Shown here: piece after piece, positions 53,336 to 63,501 of the stretch
How positions within the stretch are numbered: the first letter of the stretch is position 1
Layout: every line of letters starts with the position of its first letter
Source: [Anoxybacillus] calidus
Lineage (GTDB): Bacteria > Bacillota > Bacilli > Bacillales > Anoxybacillaceae
Length of the DNA stretch: 64,000 bases
Assembly (NCBI RefSeq): GCF_013760845.1
Contig: NZ_JACDUU010000001.1
Location: 652,082 to 716,081, forward strand
Reading direction: 5' to 3'
Position numbers and translations under genes: made by a program
The notes under the pieces: model-generated
What the model saw: only the letters and a program-made list of their open reading frames with translations
Database searches by the model: none
What the model was told of the DNA's origin: nothing

Positions 53336-53734
53336 ATGTTTGATTTAGACGTTCGCAGCCGTAAACCGATTTATGAGCAGTTGGTTGAAAAGCTGAAAGA
53401 GTTAATTATTCATGAAGTATTGAAAGCGGATGAACAACTTCCATCTGTTCGCTCGCTCGCAAAAGAATTAACCATTAATCCAAACACGATTCAAAAGGCA
53501 TATCGCGAACTTGAGCATCAGGGCTATATTTACTCTGTTCCGGGAAAGGGGAGCTTTGTTGCCCCACAGGCGATAACGATGAACAATGAGAAGGTGGAAA
53601 AAATGAAAAATGACTTAATTAAACTCATTTCCGAGGCGCTCTATTTAGGAATAAAAAAAGAGGACATTTTGTCATTGATTGAGATCGCGGAACAGTCTGT
53701 TAAAAGGGGGACAAGTGATGATCAAAATCAGTAA
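53336..53734 (+). CDS. GntR-family (YtrA-type) transcriptional regulator
   Basis: A 132-residue regulator with an N-terminal winged HTH (SRKPIYEQLVEKLKELIIHE, then LPSVRSLAKELTINPNTIQK) and a short helical C-terminal tail, the YtrA subfamily layout. Such regulators control ABC exporters that respond to cell-wall-active compounds. Translation starts at one of two adjacent ATGs (53333 or 53336) behind AGGAGGG; spacing favours 53336. The ABC gene overlaps its 3' end. Confidence 0.85.
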   Translation: MFDLDVRSRKPIYEQLVEKLKELIIHEVLKADEQLPSVRSLAKELTINPNTIQKAYRELEHQGYIYSVPGKGSFVAPQAITMNNEKVEKMKNDLIKLISEALYLGIKKEDILSLIEIAEQSVKRGTSDDQNQ

Positions 53735-54617
53735 TGTCTGCAAAGAGTTTGAAGATTTAGAGGTGATAAAAGGGCTCACCCTTCATATCCAAAAAGGTTC
53801 CATTTACGGATTACTTGGTTCAAATGGTGCTGGAAAAACGACGCTTTTAAAACTGATTGCCGGAATTTATAGACAAGATGCCGGCGATATTCTCATCAAC
53901 GATGAGCCGGTTTTTGAAAATGTCAACGTGAAGAAAAAACTAATTTTTATGCCGGATGCCTTATATTTTTTTCCGCACACTTCAATCCAACAAATGGCAC
54001 ACTTTTATAAACATATATATCCGTCCTGGAATGAAGAACGTTTTCAAAAGCTAAAAGAAGTATTCCAAATCGACGTTCATAAAAAAATCCATCGTCTATC
54101 GAAAGGGATGCAGAGACAGGTAGCGTTTTGGCTTGCATTTTCGGCAATGCCTGACGTGTTTGTTCTAGACGAGCCGCTTGATGGGTTAGATGCGGTCATG
54201 AGGCAAAAGGTGAAAAACTTGCTTGTGCAAGATGTGGCGGAAAGGGAAATGACGGTCGTTATTTCTTCTCATAATCTAAGGGAAGTCGAAGACCTTTGCG
54301 ATTCGATTGGGATTATGCATAGAGGCGAACTCATCATTGAAAAAGCATTGGATGATTTGAAATCTGATGTTCATAAAATTCAAGTTGCGTTTAAAGGAAA
54401 GGTGCCTTCGCGCTTTTTGGAAGGATTAAACGTTCTATACAAAGAACAACGGGGAAGCGTTCTGTTAAGCATCGTCCGCGGAAAGGAAGAGCACATTGTA
54501 TCGCATGTGAAAAGATTCGAACCTGCCATCTTTGATATGCTGCCGCTTACATTGGAAGAAATCTTTATTTACGAAATGGGGGATGTCGGTTATGCCATCG
54601 AAAACATTATCGTTTAA
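53718..54617 (+). CDS. ABC transporter ATP-binding protein
   Basis: A 299-residue ATPase. Walker A is GSNGAGKTT, the signature is LSKGMQRQVAF, Walker B is PDVFVLDEPLDGLD, and the switch His is in ISSHNLREVED. The start at 53718 follows AAAAGGGGG and overlaps the GntR gene by 17 bases. It pairs with the permease encoded next. It belongs to the bacitracin/YtrB-like export group by context with a YtrA-type regulator. Confidence 0.9.
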   Translation: MIKISNVCKEFEDLEVIKGLTLHIQKGSIYGLLGSNGAGKTTLLKLIAGIYRQDAGDILINDEPVFENVNVKKKLIFMPDALYFFPHTSIQQMAHFYKHIYPSWNEERFQKLKEVFQIDVHKKIHRLSKGMQRQVAFWLAFSAMPDVFVLDEPLDGLDAVMRQKVKNLLVQDVAEREMTVVISSHNLREVEDLCDSIGIMHRGELIIEKALDDLKSDVHKIQVAFKGKVPSRFLEGLNVLYKEQRGSVLLSIVRGKEEHIVSHVKRFEPAIFDMLPLTLEEIFIYEMGDVGYAIENIIV

Positions 54618-56562
54618 TCGAGCAATCTTCACACAAAATGTAAGAAGTGTCGGCTGGGTTGGACTTGTGCATCTTCTTGTTTTATGTTTTGCCTTGCCTT
54701 TGCAAATTTTGATGGTTTACACAAGTGAGCGCCGGCCATATTATGAGACTTATTGGAAAAATGTCTTTTCCGTTTCGCATGAGTTTCAAGTACTGATTAT
54801 GTTTACGATTCCTGTTTTATTAGCGATTTTTATTTTCCGCTATTTGCATGTAAAACTCTCGGCAGATTACATCCACAGCCTGCCGTTTCGCCGTGAAACG
54901 CTGTTTTTTAATCATTTGCTTTTTTCCATCTTGGTATTACTACTCCCAATTGTTATAACTGCAATAATTCTTTTGTTTTTGCAGAGCGCTTTAGAGCTTG
55001 ATTTCTTTTTATCTGCTTACGGAATCGCATGCTGGATAGGGACGACATTTTTAATCGAATTGCTTGTTTTCTTTGCCAGCGTGTTTATAGGAATGGTTAC
55101 AGGAATGTCTGTTCTGCAGGGAGTTTTGTTTTATATTATGCTCGTATTTCCCGCAGGCATTACCGTATTAGTAGCGATGAATATCCAATATTTCTTATAC
55201 GGCTTTTCCGCCGAATATTATTTAAATCATAATATTGAAAGAATTGTCCCGCTGTTTCGTTCGTTCGAGCTGGCGCATCGGCCGTTAACGTGGACAGAAA
55301 TTGCAGCTTATCTCGTACTTATTGTCGTATTTTTTGCGTTATCTTTATGGATATATAAAAAGCGTGATATCGAAACAGCCGGCCAAGCAATTTCCTTTCG
55401 CTCGCTTCGCCCGATTTTTAAATACGGAGTGGCGTTTTGCTTCATGCTTGTCGGCGGGTTACATTTTGGCGAAACCCAAAGCGATTTTGCTTGGATTGTG
55501 TTTGGTTATGTAACAGCCTCTGCGCTTGGCTATTTTATAGCAGAAATGATTTTAGAAAAAACATGGCGCGTCTTTCGTAAATGGAAAGGCTATCTATATT
55601 TTGTGATTAGTATGTTGGTCATTGGTATTCTTTTAAAGATTGACATTATAGGATATGAAAAGCGCCTTCCTTCGTTAGCTGAAATTGAACGAGTTTATTT
55701 TAGTGAAGATATTTATTATTTTGATGAGGATATACACATCGATGATTCTGAGTACGTTTCTCCTAAGCCGTTTTTTGCGACAAAGGAAAATATGAAAAAC
55801 ATTTATTTGCTTCATCAGCAAATAATAAAAGATAAAGAGTTGGTGAAGCAGACAACATTGAATAGCCGTTCGGTTGTCTTTGGCTACGAGTTAAAGGACG
55901 GAAGCAAAATTGTCCGCTCATATGTCATTCCGTTTGAAAAATATAAATCTTTCTATAAACCGATTGTCGAATCAAAAGAATATAAGCAAATTCACTATCC
56001 ACTGCTAAAGAAACAAGACGTATCCGGCCTCGATAAAATTACAATTCAGCCAAACAACGAATGGGCGGAAACGACATTTATAACAGATAAAAAACAAATG
56101 GCAGAATTCGTCGCTGTATTGAAATCAGAATTGGAACATGAAACAGCTGAGCAAATATTTGATGGCCGCAATCCATGGGGACATATCGAATTAGTTTGGG
56201 ACGGTAACGAACGAATGGCAGTTACTTGGAACAAATCGTACACCCGCCTTGATGAATGGCTGAAGCTAAAGGGATTTGAAAAAGCCCGTACAACAGCAGA
56301 TGATATAGACTATGCTATTGTCATTCCAAATAAGGAAGGGAAACCGTTTCATGAGTTTATAGATGAAGAATTAAAGAATCACAAAGACGCCATTAAAATC
56401 ACGGATAAACAACAACTTGAGGAATGTTTGTGGCAAGCTGGCACGAACGATGAAATTCCAACGTACGTGATTGGATTTTATGATGCAGACAATCCTACGG
56501 CGCAAATTGAAACTTTCGATGAACACTATGTTCCTGAGTTTATCCGAAAGCATTTTGAATAG
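54592..56562 (+). CDS. ABC transporter permease with large C-terminal soluble domain
   Basis: A 656-residue protein. About ten hydrophobic segments fill roughly residues 20-370, followed by a hydrophilic domain of about 280 residues (from EIERVYFSEDIYYFDE onward). Similar Bacillaceae permeases carry a domain that I recall as DUF6449. The start at 54592 follows GGGGGATG and overlaps the ATPase stop by 26 bases. The open frame upstream of that is only ATPase coding sequence. Substrate unknown. Confidence 0.8.
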   Translation: MPSKTLSFNRAIFTQNVRSVGWVGLVHLLVLCFALPLQILMVYTSERRPYYETYWKNVFSVSHEFQVLIMFTIPVLLAIFIFRYLHVKLSADYIHSLPFRRETLFFNHLLFSILVLLLPIVITAIILLFLQSALELDFFLSAYGIACWIGTTFLIELLVFFASVFIGMVTGMSVLQGVLFYIMLVFPAGITVLVAMNIQYFLYGFSAEYYLNHNIERIVPLFRSFELAHRPLTWTEIAAYLVLIVVFFALSLWIYKKRDIETAGQAISFRSLRPIFKYGVAFCFMLVGGLHFGETQSDFAWIVFGYVTASALGYFIAEMILEKTWRVFRKWKGYLYFVISMLVIGILLKIDIIGYEKRLPSLAEIERVYFSEDIYYFDEDIHIDDSEYVSPKPFFATKENMKNIYLLHQQIIKDKELVKQTTLNSRSVVFGYELKDGSKIVRSYVIPFEKYKSFYKPIVESKEYKQIHYPLLKKQDVSGLDKITIQPNNEWAETTFITDKKQMAEFVAVLKSELEHETAEQIFDGRNPWGHIELVWDGNERMAVTWNKSYTRLDEWLKLKGFEKARTTADDIDYAIVIPNKEGKPFHEFIDEELKNHKDAIKITDKQQLEECLWQAGTNDEIPTYVIGFYDADNPTAQIETFDEHYVPEFIRKHFE

Positions 56563-56580
56563 GACTTTTATTAGTGGTTA

Positions 56581-56610
56581 AAAGGTAGCCTTGTGCTGCC
56601 TTTTGTTTTA
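56581..56610 (+). terminator. Terminator of the GntR/ABC operon
   Basis: AAAGGTAGC pairs with GCTGCCTTT (one G-U) around CTTGT, followed by TGTTTTATT. Confidence 0.78.
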
Positions 56611-56845
56611 TTCTCTAATGAAATTTCTCTAAGACGGACCTGTTGTTCAAAAAATACTTTATTGTGATAAAAGAAACATATGTTAAAAATAAGTTATCTC
56701 CATTTTATGGGGAAATCTTTAATAGTCATAGGTTTACATTTAATTTTTTTAGGTTAGGTAATTTACTCACGCATTATTTATACGGGATACGTATATATGC
56801 AGTATGAATAACACTTATGGATAATGAACAAGGAGGAACCTAGCT

Positions 56846-57772
56846 ATGTCAAGAAGCGACACGTACGAAAGCTCTGCAGATTCAAATTTTTATCACCGAT
56901 TTTTGCAGCCGCTAATAGGAAAAACAGTTACAGTTTATATAGGAATGCCGGAGTCCAAGACAGGAAAATTACTCAATGTTCAGTCAGACTATATTGTACT
57001 TTTGCCGGAGAACCAACAGGATACTCCAGTTATTTATTATTGTTTACAGCATGTACAAAGTATTAGCGAAAACGCAAAAACAAATTCCATACAAAAATCG
57101 TCGGTGGCTAAAAACGAAGCGAAAATTAAGTTTGTTCAATCGGATAGTTTTCAAGGATTATTGCAAGGGCTCATTAACAGTAATATAAAAGTGAACCAAG
57201 GCGGGCCGGAAGCGAAACAGGGAAAATTGTTAGATGTTATAGATAATTATATCGCCTTATTTACAGAAGATGATGGGGTTATGTTTTATAACATTAATCA
57301 TATTAAAAGTGTAAGTTCACGCTCTTCGAACGAAGCGCTAGAAGTGAGCGTAGACGAACAAGTAAGTTATGTAAACACAGAGGATTTTCAAGATTTATTT
57401 AGTTACTTGACAAATAAATGGGTTTCTATTAACTGCGGTGGCTCTGAAGCGGTAGAAGGAGTTCTTGTTCAAGGAATTGACGGACATTACATGCTAGTGA
57501 ATAATGCTGAGGTAATAAGAGTCAACCCTTACTATATTAAAAGCATCAGTTGTGGACTTAAAGGATCTTTAAAAGCAACTAAGCAAGAAGAACAAATTAA
57601 TGTAAAAAATACAGAAAATACAGAACTACAGTCTAACAATATTGCTAATAAAACACATAAAGATAAATCTGAATCAAGAATGGATGAAGGAGAAGCAGAA
57701 GAGAAAGAGCAGAAAAAAGAAGAAAAGAAAGAAAAGGAGAAGAAAAAAGAGAAGAAAAAAGAGAAGAAGTGA
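56846..57772 (+). CDS. cotB: CotB-like spore coat protein
   Basis: A 308-residue coat protein with three repeats of about 60 residues. Their cores are GKTVTVYIGMPESKTGKLLN, NIKVNQGGPEAKQGKLLDVI and KWVSINCGGSEAVEGVLVQG, each followed by an IKSIS-type strand. This is the CotB pattern of Bacillus. The C-terminal tail is a low-complexity Lys/Glu run instead of the Ser-rich tail of B. subtilis CotB. It should be placed in the outer coat late in sporulation. AAGGAGG precedes the ATG. Confidence 0.85.
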   Translation: MSRSDTYESSADSNFYHRFLQPLIGKTVTVYIGMPESKTGKLLNVQSDYIVLLPENQQDTPVIYYCLQHVQSISENAKTNSIQKSSVAKNEAKIKFVQSDSFQGLLQGLINSNIKVNQGGPEAKQGKLLDVIDNYIALFTEDDGVMFYNINHIKSVSSRSSNEALEVSVDEQVSYVNTEDFQDLFSYLTNKWVSINCGGSEAVEGVLVQGIDGHYMLVNNAEVIRVNPYYIKSISCGLKGSLKATKQEEQINVKNTENTELQSNNIANKTHKDKSESRMDEGEAEEKEQKKEEKKEKEKKKEKKKEKK

Positions 57773-58203
57773 TTGAATGACATCTTATCTTATTCATCAA
57801 ACTTGTATTTGACGATGTCGACGCCGATAATGAGTGTGTGAGAAGTGATTGGAGAAATTTTATGATTTAGTCCTCCTTGTTTTTTAGTTAGGGGTCACGA
57901 GCATAACACCCTGTATTATACCAAGGGGGACTTTTTTTATTTCCAACTCCATTTTTCCTCATTACAGAAATGCTTCTAGTATTGTATTATACGTGTCTGA
58001 GTAACAACTTGTACTATGTAATTAGCGCGATTTCTTAAAAATCAACTTTTATCGATATATGACAGTTAACCATTAATTAATAGACAAAGGAAAAGTATGA
58101 TGCCAATTCGCAAAAATGTTCTAATTGAAATACTTCTTAACAATATTGGTCACAACCTTGTAGCAAGTGGAGAAATCATTCTAACAATCATTTGAATATA
58201 TAA
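57773..58203. other. Intergenic region between cotB and cadC
   Basis: No gene is supported. A terminator-like structure lies at 57869-57940. The rest is AT-rich without a recognisable ORF. Confidence 0.4.
57869..57940 (+). terminator. Large terminator-like hairpin downstream of cotB
   Basis: AGTCCTCCTTG pairs with CAAGGGGGACT (one G-U) across a 42-base interior that can itself fold (GGGGT with ACACCC), followed by TTTTTTTAT. Confidence 0.6.
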
Positions 58204-58232
58204 TTGACATTTTTTTGCACAATGCATATCAT
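58204..58232 (+). promoter_or_regulatory. Promoter of cadCA
   Basis: TTGACA (58204-58209) and TATCAT (58227-58232) with a 17-bp spacer, directly followed by the CadC operator. Confidence 0.65.
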
Positions 58233-58233
58233 A

Positions 58234-58257
58234 ATATTCAAATGAATATTTGAATAT
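58234..58257. promoter_or_regulatory. CadC/ArsR-type operator
   Basis: ATATTCAAAT and ATTTGAATAT are perfect 10-bp arms around GAAT. It closely resembles the known staphylococcal CadC operator with TCAAAT/ATTTGA half-sites and lies between promoter and start codon. Confidence 0.78.
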
Positions 58258-58270
58258 CGAAGGTGATACA

Positions 58271-58651
58271 ATGTCTAATGATATCATTTCTCATACGCTA
58301 AAAGAAGGAGATACGTGCGAAACGTTTTGTTTTGACGAGAATAAAGTCAATGCTTTAAAGCATCGAGTTAAGGAAGTTCAAGGGGTTGAGTTATTGTTCA
58401 AAGCTTTATCCGATGCGACGCGTTTAAAAATTACTTATGCATTGACGCTGGAGGAGGAACTATGCGTCTGTGATGTAGCGAACATTATTGGCTCGACAAC
58501 CGCCACTGCTTCCCATCACTTACGTTTTCTGCGCAACATGGGATTAGCCAAATATCGCAAAGAAGGAAAATTAGTGTTTTATTCTTTGAAGGATGACCAT
58601 GTTCGTCAGTTAGTATCCACTGCTTTGTTGCATGTAAGGGAGAGGGACTAA
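58271..58651 (+). CDS. cadC: CadC-like ArsR-family metal-sensing repressor
   Basis: A 126-residue winged-helix repressor. The N-terminal cysteines in [15 protein letters not shown] and the alpha-3 cysteines in [13 protein letters not shown] form the Cd/Pb/Zn site of CadC. The recognition region is [18 protein letters not shown]. The start at 58271 has AAGGTGA upstream; the in-frame start at 58250 lies inside the operator. It is followed two bases later by cadA. Confidence 0.88.
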   Translation: MSNDIISHTLKEGDTCETFCFDENKVNALKHRVKEVQGVELLFKALSDATRLKITYALTLEEELCVCDVANIIGSTTATASHHLRFLRNMGLAKYRKEGKLVFYSLKDDHVRQLVSTALLHVRERD

Positions 58652-58653
58652 AA

Positions 58654-60768
58654 ATGGAGACAAAAAAACAAGTGTACCGTCTTCAAGGATTATCTTGCAC
58701 GAATTGCGCGGCAAAATTTGAAAGAAATGTAAAAGAGATTGAGACGGTTGTCGACGCACAAATTAATTTCGGTGCCTCGAAATTAATTGTTTTCGGTGAA
58801 GCGACGATAGAGCAACTTGAGAAAGCGGGAGCATTTGACGGAATAAAAGTAATACCAGCGAAGCAGCGTACAGAGGAGCAACGAACGCCATTTTGGAAGA
58901 AACGTACAAACATCACCACCGCTATCTCTGCTTTGTTTGTTTTGTTAGGTTATAGTGCACAATTTACTGCTGGTGAAAATAGTGTTTTGTCGATAGGCTT
59001 GTTCGCTCTCTCCATCATTATCGGTGGTTATGAATTATTTAAAGTCGGAATTTCAAACTTTGTCCGTCTCCAATTTGATATGAAAACATTAATGACAATA
59101 GCAATTATCGGCGCTGCTTTCATTGGTGAATGGAGCGAAGGGGCTGTTGTTGTATTCTTGTTCTCCTTAAGTGAAGCACTTGAGCGATATTCAATGGATC
59201 AAGCGCGTCAATCTATTCGCAGCTTGATGGATATTGCTCCAAAAAAAGCAATTATTCATAAAGCGAATAAAGAGTATGAAGTTGATGTCGAGGATATTCA
59301 AATAGATGATATTATGATTATCAAGCCAGGGCAAAAAATCGCTATGGACGGAATTGTTGTGAAAGGGCAATCTTCTGTGAATCAAGCTGCGATTACCGGG
59401 GAGTCCATCCCGGTTCATAAACAAGTGGGAGACGAAGTGTTTGCAGGAACATTGAATCAAGAAGGCTCATTAGAAGTACGAGTTACGAAACGGGTCGAGG
59501 ATACAACGATTGCAAAAATCGTCCACCTTGTTGAAGAAGCTCAGGCAGAGCGTGCTCCGGCACAACAATTCGTCGACCGTTTCGCCAAATATTATACCCC
59601 AGCTATTATGATCATTGCTTTATTTTTGGCCGTATTACCACCGCTATTATGGAACGGCGATTGGTCAGAATGGATTTATCGTGGATTAGCGGTCTTAGTG
59701 GTAGGTTGTCCATGCGCCCTTGTCATTAGCACTCCGGTTGCCATCGTAACAGCCATTGGTAATGCCGCACGTAAAGGAGTTTTAATTAAGGGTGGCATTC
59801 ATTTAGAGGAAACAGGGCGTTTAAAAGCGATTGCTTTCGATAAAACGGGGACTTTAACGAAGGGAACGCCGGAAGTAACAAATATGGAATTAATCAAAGA
59901 TATAAGCGAAGAAGAACTGTTAGGAATTGCAGCCGCGATTGAAAGACATTCACAACATCCGCTTGCTTCAGCGATTCTTCGTGAAGCGGAAAGAAAGGCG
60001 ATTGATATCGAAAAATGGCAAGTAGGTGATTTCCGCTCTATTACGGGGAAAGGAGCAAAAGCAAATGTAAACAGCGATGTTTACTATATCGGCAGTCCAA
60101 CGTTATTTGCTGAGCTTCTCGATTTACCAGCTCATGTACAAGAGCGAATTTCCCGTTTACGGACTGAAGGGAAAACCGTGATGCTGCTTGGCACAAATAA
60201 GGAATTGTTCGGCCTCTTCGCTGTTACTGATCAAGTACGTGAAAGCGCCAAAGCAGTTATTCAATCACTGTATAAACTTGGGATTTATAAAACAATTATG
60301 CTGACAGGAGATAATCATGCGACAGCAACTGCCATTGGCAACGAGCTGCATTTGTCAGAAGTAAAAGCAGAGTTACTGCCACAAGATAAACTAACAACGA
60401 TTAAAAAGGTGCGCGAAGAGTTTGGCAGTGTAGCGATGGTAGGTGATGGAGTAAACGATGCACCTGCTTTAGCTGCTGCGACTGTCGGTATCGCAATGGG
60501 AGGAGCAGGGACGGATACCGCTTTAGAGACAGCCGATATAGCTTTAATGGGAGATGATTTAGCAAAATTGCCGTACACGATTCGCTTAAGTCGAAAAACA
60601 TTACGAATCATTAAAGAAAATATTACATTCGCTTTAGGACTTAAAATTTTAGCGCTCATCTTAATTGTTCCGGGCTGGCTTACATTATGGCTTGCGATTT
60701 TTGCTGACATGGGGGCAACGCTCATTGTCATTATGAATTCATTACGATTAATGAAAGTAAAAGAATAA
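58654..60768 (+). CDS. cadA: Cadmium/zinc-translocating P-type ATPase
   Basis: A 704-residue PIB-type ATPase that exports Cd, Zn or Pb. A single N-terminal metal-binding domain has [14 protein letters not shown]. The ion channel motif is [11 protein letters not shown], the phosphorylation site is [10 protein letters not shown], and the ATP-binding segments include [13 protein letters not shown] and [19 protein letters not shown] is present in AITGESIPV. The C-terminus [20 protein letters not shown] resembles the orphan tail at 36000-36045. It forms an operon with cadC. Confidence 0.92.
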   Translation: METKKQVYRLQGLSCTNCAAKFERNVKEIETVVDAQINFGASKLIVFGEATIEQLEKAGAFDGIKVIPAKQRTEEQRTPFWKKRTNITTAISALFVLLGYSAQFTAGENSVLSIGLFALSIIIGGYELFKVGISNFVRLQFDMKTLMTIAIIGAAFIGEWSEGAVVVFLFSLSEALERYSMDQARQSIRSLMDIAPKKAIIHKANKEYEVDVEDIQIDDIMIIKPGQKIAMDGIVVKGQSSVNQAAITGESIPVHKQVGDEVFAGTLNQEGSLEVRVTKRVEDTTIAKIVHLVEEAQAERAPAQQFVDRFAKYYTPAIMIIALFLAVLPPLLWNGDWSEWIYRGLAVLVVGCPCALVISTPVAIVTAIGNAARKGVLIKGGIHLEETGRLKAIAFDKTGTLTKGTPEVTNMELIKDISEEELLGIAAAIERHSQHPLASAILREAERKAIDIEKWQVGDFRSITGKGAKANVNSDVYYIGSPTLFAELLDLPAHVQERISRLRTEGKTVMLLGTNKELFGLFAVTDQVRESAKAVIQSLYKLGIYKTIMLTGDNHATATAIGNELHLSEVKAELLPQDKLTTIKKVREEFGSVAMVGDGVNDAPALAAATVGIAMGGAGTDTALETADIALMGDDLAKLPYTIRLSRKTLRIIKENITFALGLKILALILIVPGWLTLWLAIFADMGATLIVIMNSLRLMKVKE

Positions 60769-60800
60769 AGCTGTTCCTCAACATGAGGAGCAGCTTTTTT
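60767..60800 (+). terminator. Terminator of cadCA
   Basis: AAAGCTGTTCCTC pairs with GAGGAGCAGCTTT around a short loop, followed by TTT. It begins within the stop codon. Confidence 0.82.
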
Positions 60801-60963
60801 ATATACAAGGAAGGTAAAACGATTGTTTTGATTTATAAAATTAAACTATGTTCTAAATAATTGACAAAAAAATGAATAAAAAAAAGGATTTTACAGAAAT
60901 GGTGTCGAAAATGAAATTCATAGCATTTTTAATAAGTATTTTTCATGAGGGGATTATGAAACA

Positions 60964-62082
60964 ATGAGACTTATTAATGTAATGTTTATGATTGTTTTAT
61001 TTATGTTTTTATGTGCTTGCAGCACAATGGCCAGTAAAACAGAGGACAATCGCACCCAAACAACAGCTGACAAAACAACAAAAGAACCCTCACTAAATGG
61101 ACACCAGAAAAACCAAGAACGAGAAGAGCCGGTCGTTAAAGAAATAAGTATCACGTTGAGCGCAGCGGGAGACGTAACATTAGGGCGTGACGAAAATTAC
61201 GAATACACCAACTCCTTTGATCATGAAGCAGAAAAAAACGGTATTCATTTTTTTACGCAAAATATAGCACCGATTTTTAAAAATGATGATTTTACAACAG
61301 TTAACCTAGAAACGACTTTAACAACATCAACACAAAAAGCGGTGAAAAAATTTCGTTTTCGAGGTGATCCATCATACGCAAAAATTTTAACACTAGCAGG
61401 GATTGAAGCTGTTAATTTGGCTAATAACCATACACATGACTATTTACAAAAAGGATATGAAGACACTATCACAAGTCTAAAAAGAGAGAATATCGGTTAT
61501 TTCGGTTACGAACATAAACTGTTGACGACGATAAAAGGAGTAAAAATCGGCGCGCTCGGTTATGAAGGATGGGGCGATGACGATGCGGTTCGCACACAAA
61601 TTTCCAATGATATTCGTTCATTGCGAGAGGAAGGAGCGAACATCATTCTTGTTCACTTCCATTGGGGTGAGGAAAGAAGTTATGTTCCTAATGAAATCCA
61701 AAAATCGTTAGGCCGTTTTACGATCGATAGCGGAGCGGATTTAGTTGTCGGTCACCATCCGCATGTCATTCAAGGGATTGAAGAATATAAAGGAAAATTT
61801 ATTGTTTACAGCTTAGGGAATTTTATGTTTGGCGGAAATAAAAATCCGAGTGATAAAGATACGTTTATTTTCCAACAAACTTTTTATGTTCAAAACGGTC
61901 AACTAACCGATCGAAAAGAGATTAATATTATTCCATTTCGTATTTCCTCTGTTACAACAAGAAACAATTATCAGCCAACTCCATTAGAAGGAGAAGACGC
62001 GAAAAGAGTAAAAACAAGAATTTTCGATTTGTCAGCGAAAATTAACAAACCTACATGGGTCACTTATGAAGTGAAAAATTAA
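60964..62082 (+). CDS. CapA-family lipoprotein
   Basis: A 372-residue secreted lipoprotein of the PGA_cap/CapA metallophosphatase-like fold. The lipobox LCAC ends the signal peptide near residue 19. Metal-site and fold motifs are AAGDVTLGRD, NLETTLT, NLANNHTHDYL, HFHWGEE, VVGHHPHVIQG and YSLGNFMFGG. Members are linked to poly-gamma-glutamate capsule synthesis, but no capBC genes are present, so the role is open. The start follows GAGGGGATTATG. Confidence 0.85.
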   Translation: MRLINVMFMIVLFMFLCACSTMASKTEDNRTQTTADKTTKEPSLNGHQKNQEREEPVVKEISITLSAAGDVTLGRDENYEYTNSFDHEAEKNGIHFFTQNIAPIFKNDDFTTVNLETTLTTSTQKAVKKFRFRGDPSYAKILTLAGIEAVNLANNHTHDYLQKGYEDTITSLKRENIGYFGYEHKLLTTIKGVKIGALGYEGWGDDDAVRTQISNDIRSLREEGANIILVHFHWGEERSYVPNEIQKSLGRFTIDSGADLVVGHHPHVIQGIEEYKGKFIVYSLGNFMFGGNKNPSDKDTFIFQQTFYVQNGQLTDRKEINIIPFRISSVTTRNNYQPTPLEGEDAKRVKTRIFDLSAKINKPTWVTYEVKN

Positions 62083-62093
62083 TAAATAAATGA

Positions 62094-62128
62094 AGACAGC
62101 CAGTTCAGTTAGGCTGTTTTTTGTTGTT
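62094..62128 (+). terminator. Terminator of the CapA-family gene
   Basis: AGACAGCC pairs with GGCTGTTT (G-U included), followed by TTTGTTGTTTTTTT. Confidence 0.78.
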
Positions 62129-62393
62129 TTTTTCAATCATGTAGCAAAAATGCTCAAGCTCACAAATGAGTGTGATCACTGTGTTGGGATATTATTTCCT
62201 AAACAAATTATAAAACTGCTCCTTTCTTTCAAACAAAATTTTATTTACAAGAATATCATTATGTAAACTTAAGTTGAATATATGCTTTCCTCTTATGAAA
62301 ATCTTATTTATTTGTTGTAAAGAGACAAGTTCTTTTTATATAGGACATACATATATGTTAAAAACAATGCCGCATAAATTGGGGAGAGAAAAA
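62129..62393. other. Intergenic region before the YitT-family gene
   Basis: No independent gene seen. The open frame extending upstream from the YitT-family start to 62274 has no ribosome binding site and is probably leader. Confidence 0.35.
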
Positions 62394-62984
62394 ATGATAG
62401 AAAAAGCCATGGCGATTATCGTAGGGAGTATTTTGTTAGGGCTCGGAATTAATGTTTTTTTAGTTCCGTATGAGTTGTTGGATGGGGGAATGATTGGCAT
62501 TAGTTTAATCATTAAATATATATGGAATGTAAAAATTGGGCTGACGATTATTTTGCTAAGTATCCCGCTTTATGTCATTGCATGGATTTATTATCGACCA
62601 TATTTTTATAACAGTTTGCACGGTATGTTATTATCCTCGTTTATGATTGACGTCCTCTCTCCGTTAAGGGGAAGTCTCAAGCTCCCTATTCTTTTTAGTT
62701 CTATCATCGGCGGGGTACTGGTTGGTGCGGGGATTGGTCTTATGTTGCGTCATGAAACGAGCACAGGAGGAACGGATTTATTAGCACAATTCATCTCTAA
62801 ACTCACGAACTACAATGTCGGGATTCTCATTTTTATCATTGATGGCATCGTGATTCTTTGTGGAAGCTGGATTGTCGGGCTCGATATTTTTCTATATTCG
62901 GTAGTAGTAGTGACTGTAGTTGGAGTGGTAACAACCCTATTTACTTCTATTAATAAGAAAGAAGGAGGAATATTTACTCTTTAA
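62394..62984 (+). CDS. YitT/DUF161-family membrane protein, short form
   Basis: A 196-residue protein with five to six membrane helices, starting MIEKAMAIIVGSILLGLGIN. The family segments VPYELLDGGMIGISLIIKY and GIGLMLRHETSTGGTDLLAQ are clear. It lacks the C-terminal DUF2179 domain of long YitT proteins. The ATG at 62394 has GGGGAGAG. Function in transport is assumed but unproven. Confidence 0.82.
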   Translation: MIEKAMAIIVGSILLGLGINVFLVPYELLDGGMIGISLIIKYIWNVKIGLTIILLSIPLYVIAWIYYRPYFYNSLHGMLLSSFMIDVLSPLRGSLKLPILFSSIIGGVLVGAGIGLMLRHETSTGGTDLLAQFISKLTNYNVGILIFIIDGIVILCGSWIVGLDIFLYSVVVVTVVGVVTTLFTSINKKEGGIFTL

Positions 62985-63083
62985 GAAGTTCCTTTATAAT
63001 CAAATAAGCATAACAAGATCTTAAAACAGAATGTAAGTGAGAGAGGCTCATATGAGAGAAACATATTTTTTGTAATCATATTG

Positions 63084-63112
63084 TTGACTTTTTATCTTAA
63101 TTAAGTTAACAT
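63084..63112 (+). promoter_or_regulatory. Promoter of the cold-shock gene
   Basis: TTGACT (63084-63089) and TAACAT (63107-63112) with a 17-bp spacer. It gives a leader of about 160 nt, the length typical of cold-shock mRNAs. Confidence 0.6.
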
Positions 63113-63155
63113 ATATTTAATACCATTCAGTTCGTTATATCAAGGATCGTTGTAA

Positions 63156-63226
63156 GTCGTACCTCATATGAAATGTAGGCGTGCTTATGATGCCTTCATT
63201 TCGTGAGTGTGCGGCTTTTTTATTTT
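63156..63226 (+). terminator. Terminator-like hairpin inside the cold-shock leader
   Basis: A long imperfect stem: GTCGTAC with GTGCGGC, CTCA with TGAG, and GAAATGTAGGC with GCCTTCATTTC. It is followed at once by TTTTTTATTTT, lies between the promoter and the csp start, and would act as an attenuator. Confidence 0.6.
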
Positions 63227-63278
63227 GTCAATGAAGTAATGGAACGATGGTAACTATATATTTTGAGGAGGAAGAAAC

Positions 63279-63479
63279 ATGAATACAGGAAAAGTAAAAT
63301 GGTTTAATTCTGAAAAAGGGTTTGGATTTATTGAAACAGATGGTGGGAATGATGTATTTGTCCACTTTTCAGCTATTCAAGGTGAAGGGTATAAAACGTT
63401 AGAAGAGGGCGAAAAAGTGACTTTTGAGATTATCGAAGGAAACCGTGGACCTCAAGCGAGCAATGTACGAAAAGGATAA
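63279..63479 (+). CDS. CspA-family cold-shock protein
   Basis: A 66-residue single-domain OB-fold RNA chaperone. RNP1 is KGFGFIE and RNP2 is VFVHF. The start [20 protein letters not shown] follows GAGGAGG. It binds single-stranded RNA and melts secondary structure. The length is standard for CspB/CspD of Bacillus. The long structured leader suggests post-transcriptional or attenuation control. Confidence 0.95.
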   Translation: MNTGKVKWFNSEKGFGFIETDGGNDVFVHFSAIQGEGYKTLEEGEKVTFEIIEGNRGPQASNVRKG

Positions 63480-63501
63480 GAAAAGTAATTAGAAAACAAA
63501 A

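Noticed and set aside
57532-57783. Minus-strand ORF rich in Ser and Phe opposite the end of cotB
   Set aside because: It is the reverse of the Lys/Glu-coding tail (AAG/GAA runs), a codon-composition shadow.
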